Shown in pieces: positions 46,449 to 55,009 of a DNA stretch of 64,000 bases (within the stretch, counting starts at the first letter, position 1; the number at the start of each line of letters is the position of its first letter). The notes under the pieces were generated by a model. That model did no database searches, was not told the DNA's origin, and saw only the letters and a program-made list of their open reading frames with translations. Source of the stretch: Gammaproteobacteria bacterium BRH_c0 (lineage in GTDB: Bacteria; Pseudomonadota; Gammaproteobacteria; Pseudomonadales; Porticoccaceae). The stretch spans positions 17,578 to 81,577 of the forward strand of contig LADM01000069.1 in assembly GCA_000961645.1 (NCBI GenBank). Direction: 5' to 3'. Made by a program: the position numbers and the translations under genes.

Positions 46449-47228
46449 TCAACCGTAGATCTTGCCACCATCCACCGGCAGCATGGACGCGGTTATAAAC
46501 GCCCCGGCGCGGGAGGCCAGGTAAATGACCGCGCCGACGATATCGTCCTCGGTGCCCAGACGCTGGCGGGGGATGCTGGCGATAATGGCATTGTGGACTT
46601 CAATGGGTGGCTCGTAGCCGATATCGCTGGGGAATACCCCCGGAGCAATCGACACCACATTGATATTGTCCGGCGCCAGATACTTGGCGAGGCCACGGGT
46701 CAGGTGATGGAGACCGGCTTTGGAGGCGATATAGGAGTAATACTCGATGGGTGCATTCTCGATACCACCGGCAGAACCGATATTGATAACCCGCGCGGGG
46801 TCGTCGTAGGTGCCCGAGGCGCGCAGCAGCGGCAGCAGCTTTTGAATCAGGAAAAACGGCGCCTTCATATTGATGTTGACCGGGCCGTCCCAGCCCGCCT
46901 CGTCCACTTCCTCCAGGGTCTGGAGCGTCAGCAAACCGGCATTGTTGACCAGGATATCCAGTTTCGACTCTTTTGCAGAGAGCTCGGCGACAACCGCTTC
47001 AATGCCCGCCAGGGACGACAGATCGCCGGGGATAAATGTACATTGTCCCAACTTGGCCAATTCGGCAGCGGCATTCTCACCCTTGGTGACATTGCGGCCG
47101 ACAATATAGGTTTTGACACCGGCTTCAACCAGTCCGCGGGCAATCATCAGGCCGATACCGTTGGCACCGCCGGTGACCATGGCCGTCTTGCCGGAGATGG
47201 AAAAAAGCTTGCTTATAATGTCACTCAT
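46449..47228 (-). CDS. Short-chain dehydrogenase/reductase
   Basis: 259 residues, SDR: TGGANGIG at about 20-27, VNNAGLLTLQ, VINIGSAGG and YYSYIASKAG (Y-x3-K). It closely resembles the SDRs at 38421 and 39277 in the segment after the catalytic Lys (HHLTRGLAKYLAPDNI). It is upstream of the FAH-dioxygenase operon on the same strand. A dihydrodiol dehydrogenase role after the Rieske enzyme is possible but unproven. Confidence 0.9.
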   Translation of the reverse strand: MSDIISKLFSISGKTAMVTGGANGIGLMIARGLVEAGVKTYIVGRNVTKGENAAAELAKLGQCTFIPGDLSSLAGIEAVVAELSAKESKLDILVNNAGLLTLQTLEEVDEAGWDGPVNINMKAPFFLIQKLLPLLRASGTYDDPARVINIGSAGGIENAPIEYYSYIASKAGLHHLTRGLAKYLAPDNINVVSIAPGVFPSDIGYEPPIEVHNAIIASIPRQRLGTEDDIVGAVIYLASRAGAFITASMLPVDGGKIYG

Positions 47229-47687
47229 TCACTTTCACCTTTCAGGTTTTTATAGGTCAGCACGAACAGCACCGGGAAAAAGGTCTCAGGCTGGACTGGC
47301 CAGATCAGGATGTTGTTTTCAATCAGGCAAATCTCCCAAACCGACACACAGGAGTTGCATGTCTCCACCGCAATAACAGGGTATCAATGGACGTCTTGCC
47401 AGGGGCGCACAGTCTATACATAACCCGTCTGGCCACGCAACAGAACCCCGCACAGGACCCCGCAGAGGCACACCCAGCGTCGAAATCGGCATTGCGGCCT
47501 TATATAGCCCGGCAACTATAACAAGAGTTGCCCCGTGCCGGAATTGACAATCAGCGGTTGTCCGCACAGCAACATCAGTCCCAGATCGACACACCCCGAG
47601 CCACCCGTCCTGTGGCACACTTGCAGCAGCCTCGCAGCAGCGGGTAATCTCCCTGACCATCAGCCAAACCACCGGACAGAGCAAGTT
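47229..47687. other. 459-bp divergent intergenic region
   Basis: It separates an SDR (minus) from an enoyl-CoA hydratase (plus). One short hairpin is visible: GGCAACT (47511-47517) with AGTTGCC (47526-47532). No promoter pair matching the other control regions was found. The long antisense ORF here is a shadow. Confidence 0.4.
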
Positions 47688-48461
47688 ATGACAGCAGTAC
47701 AACGGCAAGACCTTCAATCCTGTGCGGTGCTCAGTCTCAACCGGCCCGATGTGCGCAATGCCATGAATGACGCCATTGTCAGCGAGCTGGAAAGACACCT
47801 CGACGCTATCGAGCAGGACAGCACCCGCGCCATCATTATCACCGGCAGCGGCAAGGGCTTTTGTGCCGGTACTGATCTCAAGGAAATGCTGGCCCTGGGC
47901 TACGAAGGCTACCAGCAGCGCATTGGCCGCATGCACAGCCTGTTTACCCGCCTGCGCACCTTTCGCTGTATATCCATTGCCGCCATTCACGGCCCGGCCC
48001 TGGGCGGCGGTACTGAACTGGCCAGCGCCTGCACCTTTCGCGTGGCAAGCACTGACGCCCTCTTCGGCCTGCCGGAAATCCGCCTTGGGGTGATGCCCTG
48101 CTACGGCGGCACCCAGAACGTCGCCCGCCTGATCGGAGAGAGTCGCGCCCTCGACCTGATGCTCACCGGCCGCACGATTACTGCCGAAGAGGCCTTGGCG
48201 ATGGGCCTGGTCAACCGCATCAGTCAGCCGGATCAGGATGCTCTGTCTGCGGCCCTCGAACTGGCCGCCAGCATCAACGGCTTCAGCGCCGTCGCCCAGG
48301 CCGCCATTCGCACGGCCACGGCTGCAGCCTTTGACAACGCGCTCAAGGATGGCATGCTTGTCGAGCGCCAGCAGGCGGCACTGGCATTTGCCAGCGAGGA
48401 TGCCCGCGAAGGGGTGTCTGCCTTTATCGAAAAGCGTCAGCCGCTGTTCCGGGATTGCTGA
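47688..48461 (+). CDS. Enoyl-CoA hydratase/isomerase family protein
   Basis: 257 residues from the ATG at 47688. Crotonase fold: oxyanion-hole segments GKGFCAGTDLKEML and HGPALGGGTELASAC, and the second catalytic Glu in GLPEIRLGVMP. Both crotonase glutamates are present, supporting hydratase activity on an acyl-CoA from the degradation pathway. It is upstream of the SSS pair on the same strand, with a 69-bp gap. Confidence 0.9.
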   Translation: MTAVQRQDLQSCAVLSLNRPDVRNAMNDAIVSELERHLDAIEQDSTRAIIITGSGKGFCAGTDLKEMLALGYEGYQQRIGRMHSLFTRLRTFRCISIAAIHGPALGGGTELASACTFRVASTDALFGLPEIRLGVMPCYGGTQNVARLIGESRALDLMLTGRTITAEEALAMGLVNRISQPDQDALSAALELAASINGFSAVAQAAIRTATAAAFDNALKDGMLVERQQAALAFASEDAREGVSAFIEKRQPLFRDC

Positions 48462-48530
48462 GCAAAGGAAGCCCCAGCGGGTTTAGCAAGAAGAAAACCC
48501 GTCGATAACCAACAATAAGAGTGAGGAAAA

Positions 48531-48782
48531 ATGAAACCCGTCGATATATTCCGTATTGTCCTGGTGCTGGCCATACTGGCACCCCTGGTGATTATCCAGA
48601 GTGGGCCGGGCGTTGCCCCGCAGTGGATGAATCAGCGCCTGGGCGGCATACCCGTCACCGTCGTGGCTACCACCCTGTGGTTTATCGTGATGATGTCCCT
48701 GACCGGCATCATTGCCCGCCAGCAGACTATGGCCAGCCGCAAAGATATGGCCAGCCGCAAAGACGCAGGTAACCAGCCATGA
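48531..48782 (+). CDS. Small two-helix membrane protein paired with the SSS symporter
   Basis: 83 residues with two membrane segments (about 5-23 and 43-62) and a basic cytosolic tail. It overlaps the next gene's ATG by four bases, as small accessory subunits of SSS symporters (DUF485/DUF3311-like arrangements) often do. The tail contains a tandem duplication: MASRKD twice, encoded by an 18-bp direct repeat at 48729-48764. The family assignment is by context. Confidence 0.72.
   Translation: MKPVDIFRIVLVLAILAPLVIIQSGPGVAPQWMNQRLGGIPVTVVATTLWFIVMMSLTGIIARQQTMASRKDMASRKDAGNQP
48729..48764. repeat. 18-bp tandem duplication inside the small symporter subunit
   Basis: 48729-48746 and 48747-48764 differ at one base (GAT/GAC) and encode MASRKD twice. 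The repeat keeps the reading frame. Confidence 0.9.
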
Positions 48783-50278
48783 TGTCCGCCTCGATTGGAT
48801 ATTTTTTTGTCACCATCGCCATCACCCTGGCAATCACCTTCTGGGCGGCGCGGCGCAACACTGGCCGCGCCTCGTTCTATGCGGCAGAAGGTCGTATTAC
48901 CGGCACCCAGAACGGCTTTGCCATCGCCGGCGACTATATGTCGGCGGGCACCATTCTCGGCATAGTCGGCCTCTACACCCTGATTGGCGTGGATGTGTCA
49001 CTGTATTTTATCGCCCCCCTCGGCGGCCTGTGCCTGGGGCTGGCGATCCTGGTGGGCCCCCTGCGGCGGATGGGCAAATACACCCTCGGCGATGTGGTAC
49101 AGAGCCGCCTCAAGGAACCCCGCACCCGGGTTGTACTGGGGGCCTGCACCATCACCATCTCCCTGATCAATCTGGTGGCACAGATGGTGGGCGCTGGCGG
49201 GCTGATTTCCATCGTGTTTGGACTGGAATTCAACCTGGCCGTGATCACCGTCGGCACCCTGATGACCTTTTATGTCGCCTTTGGCGGCATGCTGGCAGCC
49301 ACCTGGGTACAGATTATCAAGGCCGGCTTACTGGTTGGTGCCGTGATCCTGTTGTCCCTGCTGTGCATCATCAAGGCGGGCGGGCTGGGGGCGCTCTATA
49401 CCCTGGCGGAAACACCCCAGGCTTCAGACCGTTCACTGTTTGAATTTGGCGCCATCAACCACGGCCTGTTCTCGTCCATCTCCCTGGCGGTGGCCTCGGT
49501 GGCGGGCATGATGAGCATGCCGCACCTGCTGATCCGCTTTTTTACCGTACCCGACGAGACCCAGGCCAAGCGTTCACTGCTGGTGGGTACCCTGCTGATC
49601 GGCGGCACCATGGGGCTGGTATTTCTGGTGGTCAGTCCGGCGGGGCTCGCCTTTGTCACCGGCAACGCGGCCTATCAGGATGCCAGTGGTGGGGTGAGTG
49701 GCGGCTCCAACATGATCAGCCTGCACCTGGCGCGGGAACTGGGGGGTGAATTCTTCTTCGGGGTGATGAGCGCCGTGGCATTCTCCACCATCCTGGCGGT
49801 GGTGGCCGGGCTGACGGTGGCGATTTCCTCCGCTACCTCCCACGACATCTTTGCCGCCCTGCGCAAGGGCGCACCCATGTCGGAACGCCAGGAAGTGGGG
49901 ATTTTCCGCCTCGCGGCGGTATTCACCTCAGCCGCTGCGGTCGGGCTTGCGGTGGTGTTCCAGCACGAGAACCTGACTTTCCTGATCGTGATGGGCCTCA
50001 ACGTTGCGGCCTGCACCACTTTCCCGCTGCTGATGCTGGCCATTTACTGGCGCGGCCTGACACCGGCTGGCGCGGTGGCAGCCGGGGTGGTGGGGCTGGT
50101 GAGCAGTGTGGGCCTGATCGTGCTCAGTCCGGCCTTCTGGGTGAAAGTGCTGGGCAATCCCGAAGCGGTGTTCCCCTCAGACTACCCGGCCCTGGTGTGC
50201 ATGCCGCTGGCCTTTGCCGCTGCGTGGCTGGTATCCCGCTTCAGTACCGGCCCGCAGGAGGCTGCGGCTAGCTATTGA
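48779..50278 (+). CDS. Sodium:solute symporter (ActP-like)
   Basis: 499 residues, about 13 membrane segments, SSS family: FYAAEGRITGTQNGFAIAGDYMSAGT, KYTLGDVVQSRLKEP, MSMPHLLIRFFTVPDETQAKRS and AVAFSTILAVVAGLTVAISSAT. The pattern is that of ActP-type acetate or short carboxylate carriers. It is translationally coupled to the small upstream membrane protein. It is likely an importer of an organic acid used by this catabolic region. Confidence 0.9.
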   Translation: MMSASIGYFFVTIAITLAITFWAARRNTGRASFYAAEGRITGTQNGFAIAGDYMSAGTILGIVGLYTLIGVDVSLYFIAPLGGLCLGLAILVGPLRRMGKYTLGDVVQSRLKEPRTRVVLGACTITISLINLVAQMVGAGGLISIVFGLEFNLAVITVGTLMTFYVAFGGMLAATWVQIIKAGLLVGAVILLSLLCIIKAGGLGALYTLAETPQASDRSLFEFGAINHGLFSSISLAVASVAGMMSMPHLLIRFFTVPDETQAKRSLLVGTLLIGGTMGLVFLVVSPAGLAFVTGNAAYQDASGGVSGGSNMISLHLARELGGEFFFGVMSAVAFSTILAVVAGLTVAISSATSHDIFAALRKGAPMSERQEVGIFRLAAVFTSAAAVGLAVVFQHENLTFLIVMGLNVAACTTFPLLMLAIYWRGLTPAGAVAAGVVGLVSSVGLIVLSPAFWVKVLGNPEAVFPSDYPALVCMPLAFAAAWLVSRFSTGPQEAAASY

Positions 50279-50288
50279 CCCTCCTCGG

Positions 50289-50321
50289 CACTGCGCTGAT
50301 CCAAAGTCGTTCAGCGCAGTG
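50289..50321. terminator. Hairpin at the convergent SSS/RND junction
   Basis: CACTGCGCTG (50289-50298) and its complement (50312-50321) with a 13-nt loop lie between convergent gene ends. No T-run is present, so termination would be weak. Confidence 0.45.
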
Positions 50322-50345
50322 GCCGGGATTGCACCGACCGGCCTG

Positions 50346-53300
50346 TCAGGCCACCCCATCCCTGGCTGGCTGCGATTCCATCCTGCCGACAACAGCCACC
50401 CCCTTGCGCAGCTTGCCCATACGCTGATGCAGCCCGCTCACATAGGTGAACACCGCAGGCACCACCAGCAGGCTGAGGGCTGTGGAGGTAAGCAGGCCAC
50501 CGATCACGGCAATGGCCATGGGCTGGCGGAAACTGGCATCCCCGCCAAAGCCCAGCGCCAGGGGCAGCATCCCGGCGATCATCGCCACTGTGGTCATGAC
50601 AATGGGGCGCGCCCGCTTGTGGCACGCATCGATCAGTGCCTCATACTCATTCAGGCCGTGATCCCGCATCCCCAGAATGGTGTACTCCACCAGCAGGATG
50701 GAGTTTTTCGAGACAATGCCCATCAGCATGATCAGGCCAATCAGGGACGGCAGGTTGAGCCCACCACCTGTCACCAGCAGCGCCACAAAGGCTCCGCCCA
50801 TGGACAGTGGCAGCGCCGAAAGAATGGTGATGGGCTGGAAGAAATCCTTGAACAGCAGGACCAACACACAGAAAACACAGAAGACCCCGGTGACAATGGC
50901 CATGCCAAATCCACGGAAGGTTTCGTTCATCATCTCCACCATGCCATCTTCGAGGATATGTACCGTATCGGGCCTGTTCTCCAGTGATGGCAGGTTGAAC
51001 GCAGCCGTGCGCGCATCGCCGAGGGTAATGCCGCTGAGATCGGCACTGATGGTGACAAAGCGCTGGCGGTCATAGCGCCCTATCTCGGTCGGGCCGCTTT
51101 CGACACTCAGATCGGCAATGCTCGACAGGGGCACCAGCCCATCGCGCCCGGGCACCCGCAGGTTGGCAAAGGTATTGATGTCGGCGCGGTCCACATCGGC
51201 AAGCCGCACGCGGATATCCACCTGGCGGTTGTCGAGATTGAGACGCGCCAGCTGAATGCCAAAATCGCCGCTGGTGGCAATGCGCACGGTCTCACCGATG
51301 GCGGCGGTGGTAACACCCTGCTCGGCGGCGCGCTGCAAATTGGGGCGAATGATGATTTCCGGTCGCTCCAGGCTGGCGGTAGACGCAATATTGCTCATGC
51401 CCTCGACACCGCGCAGCTCGCCTTCGAAGGTCCGCGCCATGGATTTCAGCAGCGGCAGGTTTTCGCTGGTGAGAATGATGGAGAACTTGTCCCCTGCCCC
51501 GCGGCCGCTGACGGTAAAGCGCGCGCCGGGCACATTTTCGAGGCGCTTGCGAATCTGCTGCTCAATGGTGGACTGCGACTCACGCTGGTCCCGTGGCGCC
51601 AGAATAACTTTCAGGGAAGCAATCCGCACCTCGCCACCGGCGAGGGTCGCATTCGGAGTCATGCCCCCCTGAGCATTGCCCACCAGGGTGAAAATGCTCT
51701 CGATGCCGGGCAGATCCTCAACCGCCTCCCGCACCTGTTCCGCAGTCGCCAGGGTTGTGCCCACGGCGGTACCAGGCGGCAGTTCCACATTGATCATGGT
51801 CAGCCCCTCGTCCCCTGGCGGCACCATGCCGATCGACAGCAGCGGCACCAGCGACACTGACGCCACCAGAAACAACCCGGCACTGACTACCGTCAGCCCC
51901 CGATGGCCGAGGCACCAGCGCACGGCACCCAGGTACCAGCGCATGATCGGGCCATCCTCTTCCACCTGCTGTGGAGGGGCAGCCCCGTCGACCTGCACAG
52001 GCCTGTGATCGCGCAACAAATACGCCGCCATCATCGGCGTCAGCAAGCGCGCCACCAGCAGGGAAAAGAGGATCGCAATGGTCGCCGTCCAGCCGAACTG
52101 CTTGAACAGCATGCCGGCCACACCATCCATAAAGGCGGTGGGCAGGAACACCACCACCAGCGCCAGGGTGGTGGCAATCACCGCCAGGGCGATTTCAGTG
52201 ACCGCATCGGCCGCCGCTTTCCTGATCGGTTTGCCCATGCGCGCATGACGCACGATATTTTCAATCTCGACAATGGCATCATCCACCAGAATCCCGACGA
52301 TCAGCGCCAGGGCCAGCAGGGTGATGGTGTTGAGGGAAAAACCCAGCCAGTGCATGGCGGCAAAGGTGGGGATCACGGACAGCGGCAACGCAGAGGCCGC
52401 CACCAGGGTGGCGCGCCAGTCGCGCAGGAAGAACCACACCACCAGAATCGCCAGCAATGCGCCCTCGTAGAGCATCAGCATCGAGCCCTTGAACTGCTCC
52501 TCGGTATGGTGAGCGGTGCTGGAAATGAGGTGGAATGTCAGGCTGTCATCGCCGCTGGCAATCTCGTCAAGCACCTCGTGAACCTGGGCGGCAGTTGTCA
52601 CCTCATCGTGACCCTTGGCGCGAAAAATCTGGAACCCCACCACCGGCTCGCCATCCAGCAGAGCCATTTCCTGGCGTTCGGCAAAATCGTCTTCGATGGT
52701 GGCGATCTGGTCGAGGCGCAGCGCCTGGCCACCGCCCAGCACAATGGGCAGGGCGCGCAAGTCACTGGCCTGTTCGACGGTGGCAATGGTGCGCACCGAC
52801 TGCTCGGTTTCCCCGAGCTGGCCGCGACCGCCGGACAGCTGCTGCTGGACAGTGCGCAGGCCGCGCGACACCTGGGCGGCTGTGATGCCCAGGCCGTTCA
52901 GCTGGGCCGGGTTGACCTCCACTCTGATCTCACGGCTGAGGCCGCCCACGCGCTTGAAACTGCCGACGCCCGGTACCGTCAACACCTTGCGGGCCACGCG
53001 GTCGTCGATATACCAGGACAGTTCGCCTTCATCCATGCGGCTGGAACTGACCGCAAAGGTCATCATGGTGAAGCCCGCAATGGTGAGGGCGCTGATATTG
53101 GGTTCTTCCAGATTCTCGGGCAGCTCGGAGCGGATACGATCGACCGCCTCCCGAGTTTCGATCAGGGCCGTTGACAGGGGTTTGCCGAGTTCGAATTCGA
53201 GGGCCAGCTGTACAGCGCCATCGGTAATGGTGGTGGTCTGGTGGCGCAGGCCCGGCAGGCTGGCGACGGAATTCTCCACCTTGAGCGCGACTTCTGTTTC

Positions 53301-53477
53301 CAGCTGGGCAGGCGCGGCGCCGGGCTGGTACAGGCCGACCTTGATCATCGGAAATTCCATATCCGGCATGCTTTCAACACTGAGCTGCGAAAACCCCCAC
53401 AGCCCGGCGACGGAGAGCATCATGAACAGCAGGATAGCCGGAATGGGATTGCGGATTGACCAGGTTGCCAGATTCAT
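50346..53477 (-). CDS. RND efflux pump, inner-membrane subunit (HAE-type)
   Basis: 1043 residues, twelve membrane segments with two large periplasmic loops. The N-terminus MNLATWSIRNPIPAILLFMM, the TM4 acidic pair in GILVDDAIVEIENIVRHAR and GIVSKNSILLVEYTI are typical of proton-driven AcrB/HAE relatives. It forms a pair with the overlapping adaptor gene. No outer-membrane factor is in the window. The substrate is unknown; hydrophobic catabolic substrates or intermediates are plausible. Confidence 0.94.
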   Translation of the reverse strand: MNLATWSIRNPIPAILLFMMLSVAGLWGFSQLSVESMPDMEFPMIKVGLYQPGAAPAQLETEVALKVENSVASLPGLRHQTTTITDGAVQLALEFELGKPLSTALIETREAVDRIRSELPENLEEPNISALTIAGFTMMTFAVSSSRMDEGELSWYIDDRVARKVLTVPGVGSFKRVGGLSREIRVEVNPAQLNGLGITAAQVSRGLRTVQQQLSGGRGQLGETEQSVRTIATVEQASDLRALPIVLGGGQALRLDQIATIEDDFAERQEMALLDGEPVVGFQIFRAKGHDEVTTAAQVHEVLDEIASGDDSLTFHLISSTAHHTEEQFKGSMLMLYEGALLAILVVWFFLRDWRATLVAASALPLSVIPTFAAMHWLGFSLNTITLLALALIVGILVDDAIVEIENIVRHARMGKPIRKAAADAVTEIALAVIATTLALVVVFLPTAFMDGVAGMLFKQFGWTATIAILFSLLVARLLTPMMAAYLLRDHRPVQVDGAAPPQQVEEDGPIMRWYLGAVRWCLGHRGLTVVSAGLFLVASVSLVPLLSIGMVPPGDEGLTMINVELPPGTAVGTTLATAEQVREAVEDLPGIESIFTLVGNAQGGMTPNATLAGGEVRIASLKVILAPRDQRESQSTIEQQIRKRLENVPGARFTVSGRGAGDKFSIILTSENLPLLKSMARTFEGELRGVEGMSNIASTASLERPEIIIRPNLQRAAEQGVTTAAIGETVRIATSGDFGIQLARLNLDNRQVDIRVRLADVDRADINTFANLRVPGRDGLVPLSSIADLSVESGPTEIGRYDRQRFVTISADLSGITLGDARTAAFNLPSLENRPDTVHILEDGMVEMMNETFRGFGMAIVTGVFCVFCVLVLLFKDFFQPITILSALPLSMGGAFVALLVTGGGLNLPSLIGLIMLMGIVSKNSILLVEYTILGMRDHGLNEYEALIDACHKRARPIVMTTVAMIAGMLPLALGFGGDASFRQPMAIAVIGGLLTSTALSLLVVPAVFTYVSGLHQRMGKLRKGVAVVGRMESQPARDGVA

Positions 53478-54805
53478 TGGGTGGGTTCCGCAGAGACTGG
53501 TTCGGAAGCATCAGGCTCAGGTAAAAGCGCTTCAGGTGATGCCATAGCAGCCGGAGATAATTCGGCTGGCGTTTCCTGTGGCATGGTTGGCTCGATATAT
53601 GCCGACTCTGGCGAGACCGAATCCAGCTGCGTCGACGCAACAATCCGCACCTGATCCTGGTCCGCCAGAAACCCGGCGCCATCCACCGCGACACGCTGAC
53701 CGGCGTCAAGCCCGTCCACCACTTCCACCTCGTCACCCTGGCGGCGCCCCACCTCTACCCGCTGGCGCGCCACCCGGGCAATTTTCCCCTCACCCTCGGC
53801 GAGGAAGACATAGCTGTGGCCATCGTTGATGACAATACTGCGGGACGGAACGGTGAGCGCTGGGGTGGATTCCAGTTCGATCAGCGCTTCCACGTACATC
53901 CCGGCGCGGGCGCTGGAGCCTGGCTCCAGATCGGCATAGAGACTCGCCAGCCGCGACTGGCTGTCCATGGCGGGCGCTATCTTGCGGATCACCGCCGTCG
54001 CCCGGGCGCCGTCCGGCAAGCGCAGGATAACCGACTGACCGGGCGCCACCAGGCCAACCTGGGAGGCATTGAGTTCACCATGCCACTCCAGGCGATTCTG
54101 GCGGATCAGGCGAAACAGCTCCTGGCCGCTGGAGGCTACACTGCCCAGGGTGGCGCTGCGGGCGCTGATGACACCATCGTCCGGAGTCCTGATCTCGGCG
54201 TGGCGCAATTGCACCCGTTTGGATGCCAGCCGTGCTTCTGCAGAGGCCAGCTGGGCTCTGGTTGTCTTGGCGCGGGTCACAGACTGCTGGATTTCCTGCT
54301 CGCTGAGGGCCTTGATGCGGCCCATGGCGAGGGCGCGGTCGCGGTTTGCTTCAGCCTCGGCGAGAATGGCCCGGGCCTCGGCCACACCGGCCTCCAGTTC
54401 GGCTTCTTCGGCACGCAGGGTATCGGTGTCCAGGCGCGCCAGCACCTGGCCCTTGGTGACACTGTCACCTACCTCGACATTGAGTTCCACCAGGGGCATT
54501 CCACCCAGGGACGAGCTGATGATCGCCTCCTGCCAGGGGGCAATGGCGCCGGAGGCCTGCACCTGCAATGGCCAGGAAACCTCGCGGACAAGGTCGGTGG
54601 TGATGGTCAGGGCGACAGTCCCGGAAGTCGGCGTTTGCGTTGCACCGACCGGACGCGGGGGAGAATCACTGGCAGAAACTGAGGCCAGCACTGCGCCGAC
54701 CAGGGCAGAAACCAGAGCCACGACCAGCAACGACAACACAGGCCTGCGCAGCAGCATTCCCGTCCATTTTCCGGCAACGAGGGTTGGTGTTGGTTGATAG
54801 TGCAT
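53474..54805 (-). CDS. RND periplasmic adaptor subunit
   Basis: 443 residues: membrane anchor at about 18-42, lipoyl-like segments VELNVEVGDSVTKGQVLARLD, an alpha-helical hairpin rich in Ala/Glu/Arg (AEEAELEAGVAEARAILAEAE), a second lipoyl half, and beta-barrel domains (SVILRLPDGARATAVI). The last ~50 residues are a Pro/Glu/Ser-rich tail unusual for the family. Its stop overlaps the pump ATG by four bases. Confidence 0.92.
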   Translation of the reverse strand: MHYQPTPTLVAGKWTGMLLRRPVLSLLVVALVSALVGAVLASVSASDSPPRPVGATQTPTSGTVALTITTDLVREVSWPLQVQASGAIAPWQEAIISSSLGGMPLVELNVEVGDSVTKGQVLARLDTDTLRAEEAELEAGVAEARAILAEAEANRDRALAMGRIKALSEQEIQQSVTRAKTTRAQLASAEARLASKRVQLRHAEIRTPDDGVISARSATLGSVASSGQELFRLIRQNRLEWHGELNASQVGLVAPGQSVILRLPDGARATAVIRKIAPAMDSQSRLASLYADLEPGSSARAGMYVEALIELESTPALTVPSRSIVINDGHSYVFLAEGEGKIARVARQRVEVGRRQGDEVEVVDGLDAGQRVAVDGAGFLADQDQVRIVASTQLDSVSPESAYIEPTMPQETPAELSPAAMASPEALLPEPDASEPVSAEPTQ

Positions 54806-54942
54806 CCTTGATTCTCTCAGTGGTTTGCCCGCTTAGTGGCGTGGCGCCAGCTGCACGATTGCGGCAGATGGCACTTTGAATACTGTCGTGGCATTAACCA
54901 CGATAGTTGTGACAACAGTTCTGAAAACACTGACATCACAAT

Positions 54943-54991
54943 AAAAAAAAGTGCCGGGCGAGCAGTCCATTGCTGGTCCACCGGCCCGGCA
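54943..54991 (-). terminator. Intrinsic terminator of the tannase-like hydrolase gene
   Basis: Read on the minus strand, TGCCGGGC and GCCCGGCA pair around a loop that itself can form an AGCA/TGCT stem. Eight T residues follow, about 20 bp after the stop at 55010. Confidence 0.88.
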
Positions 54992-55009
54992 TTGTAACGG
55001 TTGGCAGAC

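Noticed and set aside
51903..53174. 423-codon open frame on the plus strand
   Set aside because: It is antisense to the RND pump gene. Its composition (His, Gln and Arg rich) and lack of motifs mark it as a shadow of a GC-rich gene.
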